Below are positions 24,201-32,927 of a stretch of DNA of 34,067 nucleotides, piece by piece. Source of the DNA: an uncultured Lachnospiraceae bacterium (GTDB lineage Bacteria; Bacillota; Clostridia; Lachnospirales; Lachnospiraceae); contig CADCPL010000146.1 of assembly GCA_902803305.1 (NCBI GenBank), forward strand, positions 1 through 34,067. Reading direction: 5' to 3'. Under the pieces are notes generated by a model. That model searched no databases and was not told the DNA's origin. It saw only the letters and a program-made list of their open reading frames with translations. The first letter of the stretch is position 1. Every line of letters starts with the position of its first letter. The position numbers were made by a program, and so were the translations under genes.

Positions 24201-25367
24201 CTACACATACGGTCTGTCCACTTCAATAACCGCATAATGGTTACCCGGCAGACTCTCGACTTTTGCGCATATCGTGTTTCTTATCTCGGTCTCAGACAAC
24301 TTGCAGTCATACGGTGCTACCACGTCAAATATAAGATTTGTATGCGACGGTCCTTTGACCATGCGAAAATCATGGATCGTGAACTTTTCGTCAACGCTTT
24401 TGGCTATGAGCATGCACAGACGCTTCATCCTGTCAGTCGCTTCATCGTTCACAACTACGGGATCCATATGGATTACGCACTGACATCCGAGAGTCTGATT
24501 GATACGTCTCTCGATATTGTCGATCGTGTCATGAACATCCATTATGTTCCGATCCGCGCTGACCTCCGCGTGAAGCGATATCATGATACGGCCGGGACCG
24601 TAATCGTGTATCACCAGATCGTGTATACCGATGATATCATCATATGATGTAACGAATTTTTCGATCGCTTTCACATAATCCTCGGAAGGCTTGCTCCCGA
24701 GCAGCGGATCCATCGTATCCTTTGCTGATGTAACTCCCGCATACAGGACAAAGATCGACACGGCAAGTCCGCACCATCCGTCCACGCGCCAGCCCGTGTA
24801 GTATCCGATAAGGGAACTTGCAAGGACAACAAGCGTTGAGATCGAATCCGTAAAAGAATCAAGTGCCGTCGCCTTCATGGCAGCAGAGCTTATCTTCGCC
24901 GATGTAACGGTATTGTAGCTGTACATATAGAGTTTTACGATTATCGAAAAAATGAGGATACCGGCTACGACCGGCGTGAGCGTCGGAAGCTGCGGATGTA
25001 TGATCTTATCCACGGATGACTTTAGCAGTTCGAATCCCATAACGATGATGAGCATCGAGACTATAAGACCGGTTACATACTCTATCCTTCCGTGCCCGAA
25101 CGGATGCTCGGGATCTGGCTTCTGACCCGCCATCTTAAATCCGACCATCGTCACAACGCTTGAGCCCGCATCTCCCAGGTTGTTAAAGGCATCCGCGGTT
25201 ATCGCAACGGATCCCGAAAGGATACCGGCGGTAAGTTTTGCCGCAAACAATACGATGTTCAGAAATACCCCGAACGCACCGCAGACGACGCCGTATGCAT
25301 GGCGCACGCGCGTATCTCCAAAGTTCTTACTGTCTTTTATAAAAAACTTAGCAAGAAGTGTTATCAT
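24201..25367 (-). CDS. Cation diffusion facilitator metal exporter
   Basis: A 388-residue membrane protein with about six TM segments (about 28-50, 55-78, 97-116, 130-150, 172-190, 195-212) and a long cytoplasmic C-terminal part (about 215-388), larger than the usual single CDF tail. The metal site in TM2 reads N62-x3-D66 (FNNLGDAG) and in TM5 D170-x3-D174 (LDSFTDS). The N-D-D-D combination is the one associated with manganese-type CDFs such as MntE, against the D/H sets of zinc exporters. The start lies in the end of the AI-2E gene (20-base overlap) with GAGGGG upstream. It is probably co-transcribed with the AI-2E gene and argC. Confidence 0.93.
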   Translation of the reverse strand: MITLLAKFFIKDSKNFGDTRVRHAYGVVCGAFGVFLNIVLFAAKLTAGILSGSVAITADAFNNLGDAGSSVVTMVGFKMAGQKPDPEHPFGHGRIEYVTGLIVSMLIIVMGFELLKSSVDKIIHPQLPTLTPVVAGILIFSIIVKLYMYSYNTVTSAKISSAAMKATALDSFTDSISTLVVLASSLIGYYTGWRVDGWCGLAVSIFVLYAGVTSAKDTMDPLLGSKPSEDYVKAIEKFVTSYDDIIGIHDLVIHDYGPGRIMISLHAEVSADRNIMDVHDTIDNIERRINQTLGCQCVIHMDPVVVNDEATDRMKRLCMLIAKSVDEKFTIHDFRMVKGPSHTNLIFDVVAPYDCKLSETEIRNTICAKVESLPGNHYAVIEVDRPYV

Positions 25368-26520
25368 CTTTTATCCCCTCTGCTTCAAGCTCCTCCGGCG
25401 TAAAGATCCTCATCTTTCGGAAATCCTCTAGCAGCATCTTCGTGCTGTATATAAAGTTCGAGAACAGCCCTGCTTTATACAGGTTGTATACTATCATCCC
25501 GATCGGTACCGCAACGATAAGTCCGAAGGCACCTTTGATCCTGAAGCCGACATACAGGAGTATCAGCGTCGGTATCGCCGGCATTCCGATCGAATCGCCG
25601 ACAAGCTTGGGCTGTATGAGCTGACGGATGAGCTGTGAAAGGCCCCACACTATCATCATACCGACCGCGAACTTGTAATCCTTTTGAATGACCGCGTACA
25701 GCGCCCATGGCCACATGGCGGCTCCGGTACCGAAGAACGGCAGAAAATCAAGAAGCGCGATTATGAGTGCGATCAGGAAGGCATAATCGATCCCGAGGAC
25801 CAGAAATCCCGCGAACAACACGATATATACAAAACCCATTATCTTGAACTGCGCCTTGAAATACCCTCCGACAGCCGATTTCATGGTCTGAGTCACTATG
25901 GCAAAACGTTCCTGAAGATGCTTGGGAAGTATCTTTCTTGCAAACTTTCCTATCTGTTCGCGTTCCGCAACAAAAAGATAGCTTGCCAGAACACACATGA
26001 TAATGCCCACAAGGAAGAGAGGCGCGTTTTTCACGCCGTTTCCGGCGGACTGTGCGGCACGCTCACCGATCGAAGATCCGAGCGATGACAGGGAATCATA
26101 AATATTCTCTCCGAGATTCTCAAAGAAATCCTTTGATCCCTTCGGAAGAAGCTCGTATCTGCTGCTCATCTCCTGTGACAGATTCCTGATCGATCCGTTT
26201 ACCTTCGCCCACATATCGGGCGCGCTTGTGAAAAATCCCACCACCTGGGTAGCGAGCACGTAGATGATGCCGTAACATGCCGCTCCGACAACAGCGATCG
26301 TGAGCACTATGACCACTACGGATCCGGCCCTGCGCTTTATCTTCATCTTTTTCTCAAGAAAACGAACGAGCGGATTGGCGATCGCCGCAATGATCGCAGC
26401 CACAACGAAAGGCCAGAAAAACTCCAGTGCCCATGGCAGAACGAATATGACAAGTACCGCCATTATGATGGCGAACAGGTAATTAAACAGTATCTTCAAG
26501 TATTTTGTCGATGATCTCAT
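25348..26520 (-). CDS. AI-2E family (TqsA/YtvI/PerM-like) permease
   Basis: A 390-residue integral membrane protein with seven or eight TM segments and the family's long central extracytoplasmic/helical stretch (about 85-150). Phrases LPFFGTGAAMWPWALYA, LVGDSIGMPAIPTLILLYVGFRIKGAFGLIVAVP (in two parts) and a preceding IRQLIQPKLV are the hallmark of the family. Members export or transport autoinducer-2 or sodium/other solutes; the substrate here is unknown. The start is inside engB (38-base overlap in another frame) and is supported by GGAGGAG 6-7 bases upstream of the ATG. Confidence 0.93.
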   Translation of the reverse strand: MRSSTKYLKILFNYLFAIIMAVLVIFVLPWALEFFWPFVVAAIIAAIANPLVRFLEKKMKIKRRAGSVVVIVLTIAVVGAACYGIIYVLATQVVGFFTSAPDMWAKVNGSIRNLSQEMSSRYELLPKGSKDFFENLGENIYDSLSSLGSSIGERAAQSAGNGVKNAPLFLVGIIMCVLASYLFVAEREQIGKFARKILPKHLQERFAIVTQTMKSAVGGYFKAQFKIMGFVYIVLFAGFLVLGIDYAFLIALIIALLDFLPFFGTGAAMWPWALYAVIQKDYKFAVGMMIVWGLSQLIRQLIQPKLVGDSIGMPAIPTLILLYVGFRIKGAFGLIVAVPIGMIVYNLYKAGLFSNFIYSTKMLLEDFRKMRIFTPEELEAEGIKDDNTSC

Positions 26521-27073
26521 ATATCTCCTCCCTGCCCTGTTTGCTTACGGCAGAAAAAGGTACAACAGACTCTTTTGCAGCCCCAAGCGCAGTACATACA
26601 AGCTTTATCTGCTTATCGATCTGACTTCTCTTTATCTTATCGAGCTTGGTGGCGATGATGACGGGCTCATATCCCGACGATACGATCCAGTCATACATCA
26701 TCTTATCGTTGGCGCCCGGCTCATGACGTATATCAATGAGCAGGAAAACGCGTTTTAACCGGTTCGAAGTGCGAAGATACTTCTCGATCATCTTCCCCCA
26801 TTTTTCCACCTCGGTCTTTGAAGCCTTGGCATATCCGTATCCGGGCAGATCAACAAAGTATATCTCTTCGTTTATGTTGTAAAAATTGATCGTCTGCGTC
26901 TTGCCGGGCTGCGAACTCGTCCTCGCATAACTCTTGCGGTTCATAAGAGCATTTATGAGTGATGATTTTCCGACATTTGACTTTCCCGCAAACGCAACCT
27001 CGGGAAGGCTGTTATCCGGGAGTTTGCTCGTAACCCCGCACACGGTCTCTAAATTTACATTCTTTATTACCAT
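26483..27073 (-). CDS. engB: Ribosome biogenesis GTP-binding protein EngB/YsxC
   Basis: A 196-residue TRAFAC GTPase, typical length. The G motifs are visible: G1 GKSNVGKSS (30-38), G3 DLPGYG, G4 TKLDK, and a G5-like PFSA. YsxC/EngB assists 50S subunit assembly and is usually essential. It follows lon by 12 bases in the conserved tig-clpP-clpX-lon-engB order of Clostridia. The ribosome binding site is weak. Its last 38 bases also encode the start of the AI-2E permease. Confidence 0.97.
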   Translation of the reverse strand: MVIKNVNLETVCGVTSKLPDNSLPEVAFAGKSNVGKSSLINALMNRKSYARTSSQPGKTQTINFYNINEEIYFVDLPGYGYAKASKTEVEKWGKMIEKYLRTSNRLKRVFLLIDIRHEPGANDKMMYDWIVSSGYEPVIIATKLDKIKRSQIDKQIKLVCTALGAAKESVVPFSAVSKQGREEIYEIIDKILEDTV

Positions 27074-27085
27074 AGCTTATCCGTA

Positions 27086-29449
27086 TCAGATGATCGAGTG
27101 CTTCAGCACTTCATCCATATGAGAGACGTACACGATCCTAAGCCCCCGTGTGATCTCCTCGTCCAGTTCCTCAATATCCTTCGTGTTCGCTGCGGGCACA
27201 AGCACCTTTTTGATCCCCGCGTTCTTTGCCGCAAGCACCTTTTCCTTCAGTCCTCCGATCGGAAGGACCCTTCCGCGCAGCGTTATCTCGCCGGTCATCG
27301 CAACATCGGCTCTTACCTTACGGCATGTAATAGCCGAAAACAGTGCAGTTGCCATCGTTATCCCGGCTGAAGGCCCGTCCTTCGGAACACTTCCTTCGGG
27401 AATATGGAGATGAAAATCATGTTTTTTGAAATAATCGGGCGATATTTTATGTGCGGGTGCTATCGAACGGATATAGCTCATTCCCGCCTGAGCCGACTCC
27501 TTCATGACATCCCCGAGCTGGCCGGTAAGGAGTATCTCGCCTTTGCCCGGCATAACATTTACTTCTATCGACAGAGTATCCCCGCCGACGCTTGTCCATG
27601 CAAGCCCGCGGACTATACCGACCTCGTCGTTTTTGTTCTTTTTTTCCTGTTCGTATCTGCGTATCCCGAGAAAATCATACAGGTTGGCTCTCGTTACCCT
27701 GACCGTTTTCTTCCCGTCCTGATAGATCATCCTGGCAGCTTTTCGACAGATGGCGCCGATCTTTCGCTCGAGCGATCTGACTCCGGCTTCTTTTGTATAT
27801 CCGCTGACTATATCATGCCAAACGGTATCGGCTACCACGAGCTGGCCCTTTTTGAGGCCGTTTTTCTTCTGCTGTTTCGGGAACAGATGCTCTTTTGCAA
27901 TATGGATCTTTTCATTTTCGGTATAGCTGCTGACCTCGATAACTTCCATCCTGTCAAGAAGAGGCCTGGGGATATCGGACAGACTGTTCGCGGTAGCGAT
28001 GAACAGTACCTCGGAAAGATCTGTCGGGATCTCTATATAATGATCGGAAAACCTAACATTCTGCTCGCTGTCGAGTACTTCAAGCAGCGCTGAAGACGGG
28101 TCCCCTTTATAGTCGTTGCTCATCTTGTCTATTTCATCCAACAGCATGAGCGGATTCTTAACGCCCGCATTCTTCAGTCCGACTGCGATCCTTCCGGGCA
28201 TGGCTCCGACATAGGTCCTTCTGTGACCTCTGATCTCAGCCTCATCCCTTACTCCTCCGAGGCTGATCCTTACATACTTTTTATCAAGCGCCGCTGCAAC
28301 AGATCTTGCTATGCTTGTTTTACCCGTTCCGGGAGGTCCGACAAGACATATTATCGGAGACTGCCCTTTTTTCGTGAGGTTTCGAACTGCCAGGAACTCA
28401 AGCATGCGTTCCTTTACTTTATCAAGTCCGTAGTGATCCCTGTTCAGGATACGCTCGGCACGGTCTATATCCCTGTTGTCGGTCGACGCACGGTCCCACG
28501 GCATGGCAAGAAGAGTTTCGATATATCCGCGTGATACCTCCGCCTCCGAAGAGCCGTCATGGAGGCGACTGAACCGGTCAATTTCTTTCAGGATCTTCTC
28601 TTTAACATCGGCCTTTGCCTTAAGATGCCCTACCTCTTCCCTGTATTTTTCCTCCTCCGTGGCGGTACTTCCCTCGCCGAGTTCCTCCTTGATCACGCGG
28701 AGCTGTTCGCGAAGGACATATTCCTTTTGATTCTTGTCAACGCGTTCTTTTATCTGTTTTGCGATATTCGTCTTGATGTTCAGGACGTCGACTTCCCGCT
28801 GCATTATGGTCATGAGCGACATGAAACGCTCCTCAATCGTCTCACAGGAAAGCAGATACTGTCTGTCCGAAAACTGCATCGGCACATTTATGGCCACATA
28901 ATCAAGCAGTTCCGACAGTTTTTCGGCTTCATCAAACTGGCGGGTCAGGGTCTTTCCGATCGATGGATTATATGAAAGGAGCGAAGACAGGAGTTCCTTG
29001 AGTATGTTCATCCTGGCCCTGATCTGGTGTCTTGCCTCTTCACTGTCCGGGAGCATATCCGGATTGACCGGGCAAACATTTTTATCTATGTACCAGTCAT
29101 CGACAGCCACTATCTCTTTGACCGTGGCAATGAGATACTCGTCCTTCTCCAGATCGATGAGTCTTGCGCGAAAATCACCTTCGACCAGTACCCTCAAAAG
29201 GCCGTCGGGAAGCTTTACCACCTGTTTTATGGAACATACGCATCCGCACGAATACACCCCCGGTCTGTCCGATCTGTCCCCGGTTTCCCTGTCGGATACT
29301 ACAAAAAGCCTTCGGTCCTTGACCATGGCTTTTTCCACGGCTTTGGTGCCCGAAGGGGATTTGATATCAAAATGAATGACCATGCTCGGAAGCACTGCCA
29401 TTTTATCTACAACAACGCAAGCGAATTTCTTCTTCGTTATCCTACGCAA
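27086..29449 (-). CDS. lon: ATP-dependent protease Lon
   Basis: A 787-residue LonA with an N-terminal LON substrate-binding domain (about 10-200), a coiled-coil region (about 215-300), an AAA+ ATPase and a C-terminal serine protease. Walker A is GPPGTGKT (371-378) and Walker B LMLLDEID (435-442). The catalytic dyad is Ser694 in PKDGPSAGITMA and Lys736 in GGLKEKVLAA. It degrades damaged and regulatory proteins in the cytoplasm. The start is a TTG at 29449, two bases after the clpX stop; the next ATG, 16 codons in, would cut into the first conserved strand, so the TTG is preferred. The N-terminal Cys-Gly-Cys cluster at 68-72 is part of the domain. Confidence 0.97.
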   Translation of the reverse strand: MRRITKKKFACVVVDKMAVLPSMVIHFDIKSPSGTKAVEKAMVKDRRLFVVSDRETGDRSDRPGVYSCGCVCSIKQVVKLPDGLLRVLVEGDFRARLIDLEKDEYLIATVKEIVAVDDWYIDKNVCPVNPDMLPDSEEARHQIRARMNILKELLSSLLSYNPSIGKTLTRQFDEAEKLSELLDYVAINVPMQFSDRQYLLSCETIEERFMSLMTIMQREVDVLNIKTNIAKQIKERVDKNQKEYVLREQLRVIKEELGEGSTATEEEKYREEVGHLKAKADVKEKILKEIDRFSRLHDGSSEAEVSRGYIETLLAMPWDRASTDNRDIDRAERILNRDHYGLDKVKERMLEFLAVRNLTKKGQSPIICLVGPPGTGKTSIARSVAAALDKKYVRISLGGVRDEAEIRGHRRTYVGAMPGRIAVGLKNAGVKNPLMLLDEIDKMSNDYKGDPSSALLEVLDSEQNVRFSDHYIEIPTDLSEVLFIATANSLSDIPRPLLDRMEVIEVSSYTENEKIHIAKEHLFPKQQKKNGLKKGQLVVADTVWHDIVSGYTKEAGVRSLERKIGAICRKAARMIYQDGKKTVRVTRANLYDFLGIRRYEQEKKNKNDEVGIVRGLAWTSVGGDTLSIEVNVMPGKGEILLTGQLGDVMKESAQAGMSYIRSIAPAHKISPDYFKKHDFHLHIPEGSVPKDGPSAGITMATALFSAITCRKVRADVAMTGEITLRGRVLPIGGLKEKVLAAKNAGIKKVLVPAANTKDIEELDEEITRGLRIVYVSHMDEVLKHSII

Positions 29450-29451
29450 AA

Positions 29452-30720
29452 TTACTCTGCTTTCTTAAGACTCTTTCTTACTTTTTCGTTGTTACGCACT
29501 ATCAGGGGAGCTCCCTCACCCGTCACGGCACCTTTTGTGATCACACATTTTGTGATGGAATCATCAGATGGGATCTCAAACATAAGATCGTTCATTATCC
29601 CCTCAAGAATTGATCTCAGTCCTCTTGCGCCGGTCTTTTTCTCGTAAGCCTTGTGAGCTATCTCGCGAACGGCATCGTCCTCGAATTCAAGTTCAACGCC
29701 GTCAAGCTCAAACAGTTTCTTGTACTGCTTGAGGATGGCGTTCTTCGGCTCGGTGAGCACCTTGGTAAGAGCTTCCTCGTCAAGCCCTTCAAGGCTGACG
29801 CAGATCGGTACTCTTCCGACAAACTCAGGTATCAGGCCGAACTTGATAAGATCCTCGGGCTGTACCTGCTGCAGGAGCGCACCTATCTCATGCTCCGTCT
29901 TGTTTGCGATCTCAGCGCCGAATCCGATGGATTTTCTGTCGAGACGGTTCTCCACTATCTTCTCGAGACCGTCAAATGCCCCGCCGCAAAGGAACAGTAT
30001 ATTTGTAGTGTTTATTGGTATCAGTTCCTGATGAGGATGCTTCCTGCCGCCCTGAGGAGGTACCGAAGCATTTGTTCCCTCGATTATCTTAAGCAACGCC
30101 TGCTGCACGCCTTCTCCCGACACATCTCTCGTGATCGAGACGTTTTCAGATTTTCTCGTTATCTTATCTATCTCATCTATATAGATGATACCGTATTCGG
30201 CTTTTTCAATGTTGTAGTCCGCTGCCTGAATGACTTTGAGAAGAATGTTCTCAACATCCTCGCCGACATATCCGGCTTCGGTAAGTGCAGTCGCATCAGC
30301 TATGGCAAAAGGAACATTGATGATCTTGGCAAGTGTCTGAGCAAGAAGAGTCTTACCCGAACCTGTCGGTCCGATCATTATCACATTTGATTTCTGAAGC
30401 TCCACTCCCGAATCCTTTTGCGACAGTATTCTCTTATAGTGATTGTATACGGCCACGGAGAGGACCTTTTTAGCCTCTTCCTGACCTATGACATTCTCAT
30501 CGAGAAACTCCTTCATCTCCTTGGGCTTGACGAGATTGATCTCAAAATCACTTTCCTCGGTCTGTGCCTCTTCCGCCTCAAACAGCTCGTCTTCAACGAT
30601 CTCCATGCATACTTCTATACATTCATCGCAGATGAAGACTCCCTCCGGACCTGCTATGAGCTTCTTGACCTGATCCTGGCTCTTTCCGCAAAAAGAACAT
30701 CTTATATCTTTCTTTGCCAT
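29452..30720 (-). CDS. clpX: ATP-dependent Clp protease ATP-binding subunit ClpX
   Basis: A 422-residue AAA+ unfoldase of full length. The N-terminal zinc finger uses Cys8, Cys11, Cys31 and Cys34. Walker A is GPTGSGKT (117-124) and the Walker B IIYIDEIDK follows. FVGRVP and GARGLRSI are the sensor-2 region motifs. ClpX recognises and unfolds substrates for ClpP, encoded just upstream; the two genes overlap by one base (TGATG). It is followed by lon after 2 bases. Confidence 0.98.
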   Translation of the reverse strand: MAKKDIRCSFCGKSQDQVKKLIAGPEGVFICDECIEVCMEIVEDELFEAEEAQTEESDFEINLVKPKEMKEFLDENVIGQEEAKKVLSVAVYNHYKRILSQKDSGVELQKSNVIMIGPTGSGKTLLAQTLAKIINVPFAIADATALTEAGYVGEDVENILLKVIQAADYNIEKAEYGIIYIDEIDKITRKSENVSITRDVSGEGVQQALLKIIEGTNASVPPQGGRKHPHQELIPINTTNILFLCGGAFDGLEKIVENRLDRKSIGFGAEIANKTEHEIGALLQQVQPEDLIKFGLIPEFVGRVPICVSLEGLDEEALTKVLTEPKNAILKQYKKLFELDGVELEFEDDAVREIAHKAYEKKTGARGLRSILEGIMNDLMFEIPSDDSITKCVITKGAVTGEGAPLIVRNNEKVRKSLKKAE

Positions 30721-31307
30721 CAGTTAGACCTTTCTGAAATGATCTTATCCACTAATCCGTATTCAAGCGCTTCCTCGGCACTCATCCAGTTATCTCTTTC
30801 CGTATCGGCCGCAACCTTTTCAAGGGGCTGTCCGCAGTTCTCCGAAAGGATCCTGTTAAGACGCTCTTTGGTGCGAAGGATCTGCTTTGCAACGATCTCG
30901 ATCTCGGTAGCCTGTCCTTTTGCACCGCCCGAAGGCTGATGTATCATGATCTCGGCATTGGGCAGGACAAATCTCTTGCCCTTGGCTCCGCCCGCAAGGA
31001 GGAACGCTCCCATGCTGGCTGCCATTCCGATACAGTATGTTGCCACATCACATTTTACGTAATGCATTGTGTCATAGATCGCAAAACCGTCGGTTACCGA
31101 TCCGCCGGGACTGTTGATGTAAAAATGTATATCCTTCTCGGGATCTTCTGCCTCAAGGAACATCATCTGAGCCACGATAAGGTTCGCAGTCGTATCGTTC
31201 ACTTCCTCACCGAGGAACACTATCCTTTCCTTGAGAAGCCTGGAATATATGTCGTAGCTGCGTTCACCGCGGCTGGTCTGTTCAATGACGTAAGGTACTA
31301 AACTCAT
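30720..31307 (-). CDS. clpP: ATP-dependent Clp protease proteolytic subunit
   Basis: A 195-residue ClpP of typical length. Catalytic triad: Ser98 in IGMAASMGAF, His123 in MIHQPSGGAKG, Asp172 in ERDNWMSA. It forms the tetradecameric chamber that degrades substrates fed by ClpX. Its ribosome binding site AAAGGAG is embedded in the last codons of tig, directly before the tig stop, so the pair is translationally coupled. No propeptide is evident beyond the first few residues. Confidence 0.98.
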   Translation of the reverse strand: MSLVPYVIEQTSRGERSYDIYSRLLKERIVFLGEEVNDTTANLIVAQMMFLEAEDPEKDIHFYINSPGGSVTDGFAIYDTMHYVKCDVATYCIGMAASMGAFLLAGGAKGKRFVLPNAEIMIHQPSGGAKGQATEIEIVAKQILRTKERLNRILSENCGQPLEKVAADTERDNWMSAEEALEYGLVDKIISERSN

Positions 31308-32603
31308 TTATTTCTCCTTTGCACTTTCCACTATAAGATCAACGGCCTTCTGGATCTTGATATCCTCGACGATCTGATTTTTACCGTATTCGTCATCTCC
31401 GATATACTCTTTGAGCTTATCGAGCTCCATCTTTGACTCCTCGGCCATGCGCTCAAGTTCCTTCTCGTATTCGTCATCACTTACTTCAAAGCCTTCCGCC
31501 TTCACGATCGCTTCAAGCACGAGCCTTGACTCGATCCTCTTAAGCGCACCGGGCTTCATCTGTGCGGTAAACTTCTCCATATCAAGTCCCGTGAACATGA
31601 AATACTGTTCAAGCGACAATCCCTGGCTCTGAAGTCTCCTTGCATAATCGTTTATCATGGTCCTGACCTGCGTATCGACCATTGCCTCGGGAATATCCAT
31701 CTTGGAATCTTTGATGATCGCCTCTATGACCGCGTCTTCCTTCTTATCCTTTGCTTCTTTTTCCTTCTTCTCGGCAAGGTTCTTCTTCACATCTTCGCGG
31801 TACTCGGCCATCGTATCAAACTCAGATACCTCGGATGCGAACTCGTCATCAAGCTCCGGAAGTTCCTTTTCCTTGATCTCGTTTATCTTTACCTTGAACA
31901 CGGCAGGTTTGCCTGCAAGGTCCTTGGCATTGTAGTCCTCGGGGAAAGTCACGTTTACATCGATCTCATCACCCGTGTTCTTGCCGATGATCTGTTCCTC
32001 AAATCCCGGGATGAACGAATGCGATCCGATAACGAGAGGATAATTGTCTCCCTTACCGCCTTCGAATGCCACTCCGTCCATGAAACCTTCAAAATCTATG
32101 ACAGCCGTATCTCCGTCCTTTACCGCGCGATCAGTAACTGTTATCGTTCTTGCGTTTGCTTCCTGCTCACGCTTGATCTCCTTATCGATATCCTCATCCG
32201 TAACTTCGGTTTCTATCTTGTCTATCTTGACACCCTTATACTTTCCGAGCTCTACGGGAGGCTTTAACGCGACTTCTGCCGTAAAGATGAAATTCTTGCC
32301 CTTCTCAAGCTGTACCACATCTATCTTGGGCTGGGATACGATCTCCAGTTCCTTGTTGTTATCAACTTCCTCGGCATATGCGTCGGGTATCATGAAGTTT
32401 GCCGCATCCTCATAGAAAACCTCGGGACCGTACATCTTCTCGATCATTGCCTGAGGGACCTTTCCCTTCCTGAATCCCGGCACACTCATCTTACCCTTGT
32501 TCTTATCGTAAGCCTTTTTAATAGCCTCAGTTACCTTCGCGGCATCAACCTCGATGGTAAGCTTTGCCATGTTCTTTTCTAACTTCTCGACCTGTAAACT
32601 CAT
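31308..32603 (-). CDS. tig: Trigger factor
   Basis: A 431-residue ribosome-associated chaperone. The N-terminal ribosome-binding domain has the GFRKGKVP signature (43-50), followed by a PPIase (FKBP-type) domain (about 150-240: DGDTAVIDFEGF) and a helical C-terminal chaperone domain. It binds nascent chains at the exit tunnel. It is the first gene of the tig-clpP-clpX-lon-engB run. A GGAGG lies about 10 bases upstream of the ATG at 32603. Confidence 0.98.
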   Translation of the reverse strand: MSLQVEKLEKNMAKLTIEVDAAKVTEAIKKAYDKNKGKMSVPGFRKGKVPQAMIEKMYGPEVFYEDAANFMIPDAYAEEVDNNKELEIVSQPKIDVVQLEKGKNFIFTAEVALKPPVELGKYKGVKIDKIETEVTDEDIDKEIKREQEANARTITVTDRAVKDGDTAVIDFEGFMDGVAFEGGKGDNYPLVIGSHSFIPGFEEQIIGKNTGDEIDVNVTFPEDYNAKDLAGKPAVFKVKINEIKEKELPELDDEFASEVSEFDTMAEYREDVKKNLAEKKEKEAKDKKEDAVIEAIIKDSKMDIPEAMVDTQVRTMINDYARRLQSQGLSLEQYFMFTGLDMEKFTAQMKPGALKRIESRLVLEAIVKAEGFEVSDDEYEKELERMAEESKMELDKLKEYIGDDEYGKNQIVEDIKIQKAVDLIVESAKEK

Positions 32604-32613
32604 TATCCGTTAT

Positions 32614-32678
32614 CCTCCAAATATTGTCTGTAAACATACCTGAAGAAGCATTATAGCATAAGAATAAGGTAAATAAAA
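32614..32678 (-). promoter_or_regulatory. Probable tig promoter and ribosome binding site
   Basis: In the 78-base gap between tig and the Cys-rich gene, a perfect TATAAT lies on the minus strand (32650-32655). A weak T-rich -35 is possible near 32673-32678. The ribosome binding site GGAGG is at 32614-32618. This is the likely main promoter of the protease block. No heat-shock repeat (CIRCE or CtsR heptad) was recognised here. Confidence 0.55.
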
Positions 32679-32681
32679 GGA

Positions 32682-32927
32682 TTAATTGCTTTTAAGCCTC
32701 TTTATGATCTCGGGGTAATTATCGGCCATGTGCGGATATACACAGTCCTTGCAGTTTTTGATCGTTTTGCCCCCGGCCTCTGTCATCTCATAGTTTCCGG
32801 GACAATCCATGTGATAGAGCGGACAGTAGCAGAACAGACAGTTGATGTCCTCATCGCTTTCATGGCACGGATAGTACCTGCACTGCTTATTCGCAAAAAA
32901 AGCCGCTGAATTCTTATGTTCCTTCAT
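32682..32927 (-). CDS. Cysteine-rich small protein (cobalamin-associated type)
   Basis: An 81-residue protein with eight Cys: CRYYPCHESDEDINCLFCYCPLYH (in two parts, CRYYPC and NCLFCYCPLY), DCPGN and NCKDC. The spacing fits the Cys-rich small domain family (PF04071 type), often fused to or beside cobalamin biosynthesis proteins. It probably binds a metal or iron-sulfur centre; no enzymatic function is established. It begins with a 4-base ATGA overlap with the cbiA stop, so the two are co-translated, which supports a cobalamin link. Confidence 0.8.
   Translation of the reverse strand: MKEHKNSAAFFANKQCRYYPCHESDEDINCLFCYCPLYHMDCPGNYEMTEAGGKTIKNCKDCVYPHMADNYPEIIKRLKSN

Noticed and set aside
29653..30390. 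A plus-strand open frame of about 245 codons opposite clpX
   Set aside because: It is an antisense shadow of the highly conserved clpX; no domain recognised.
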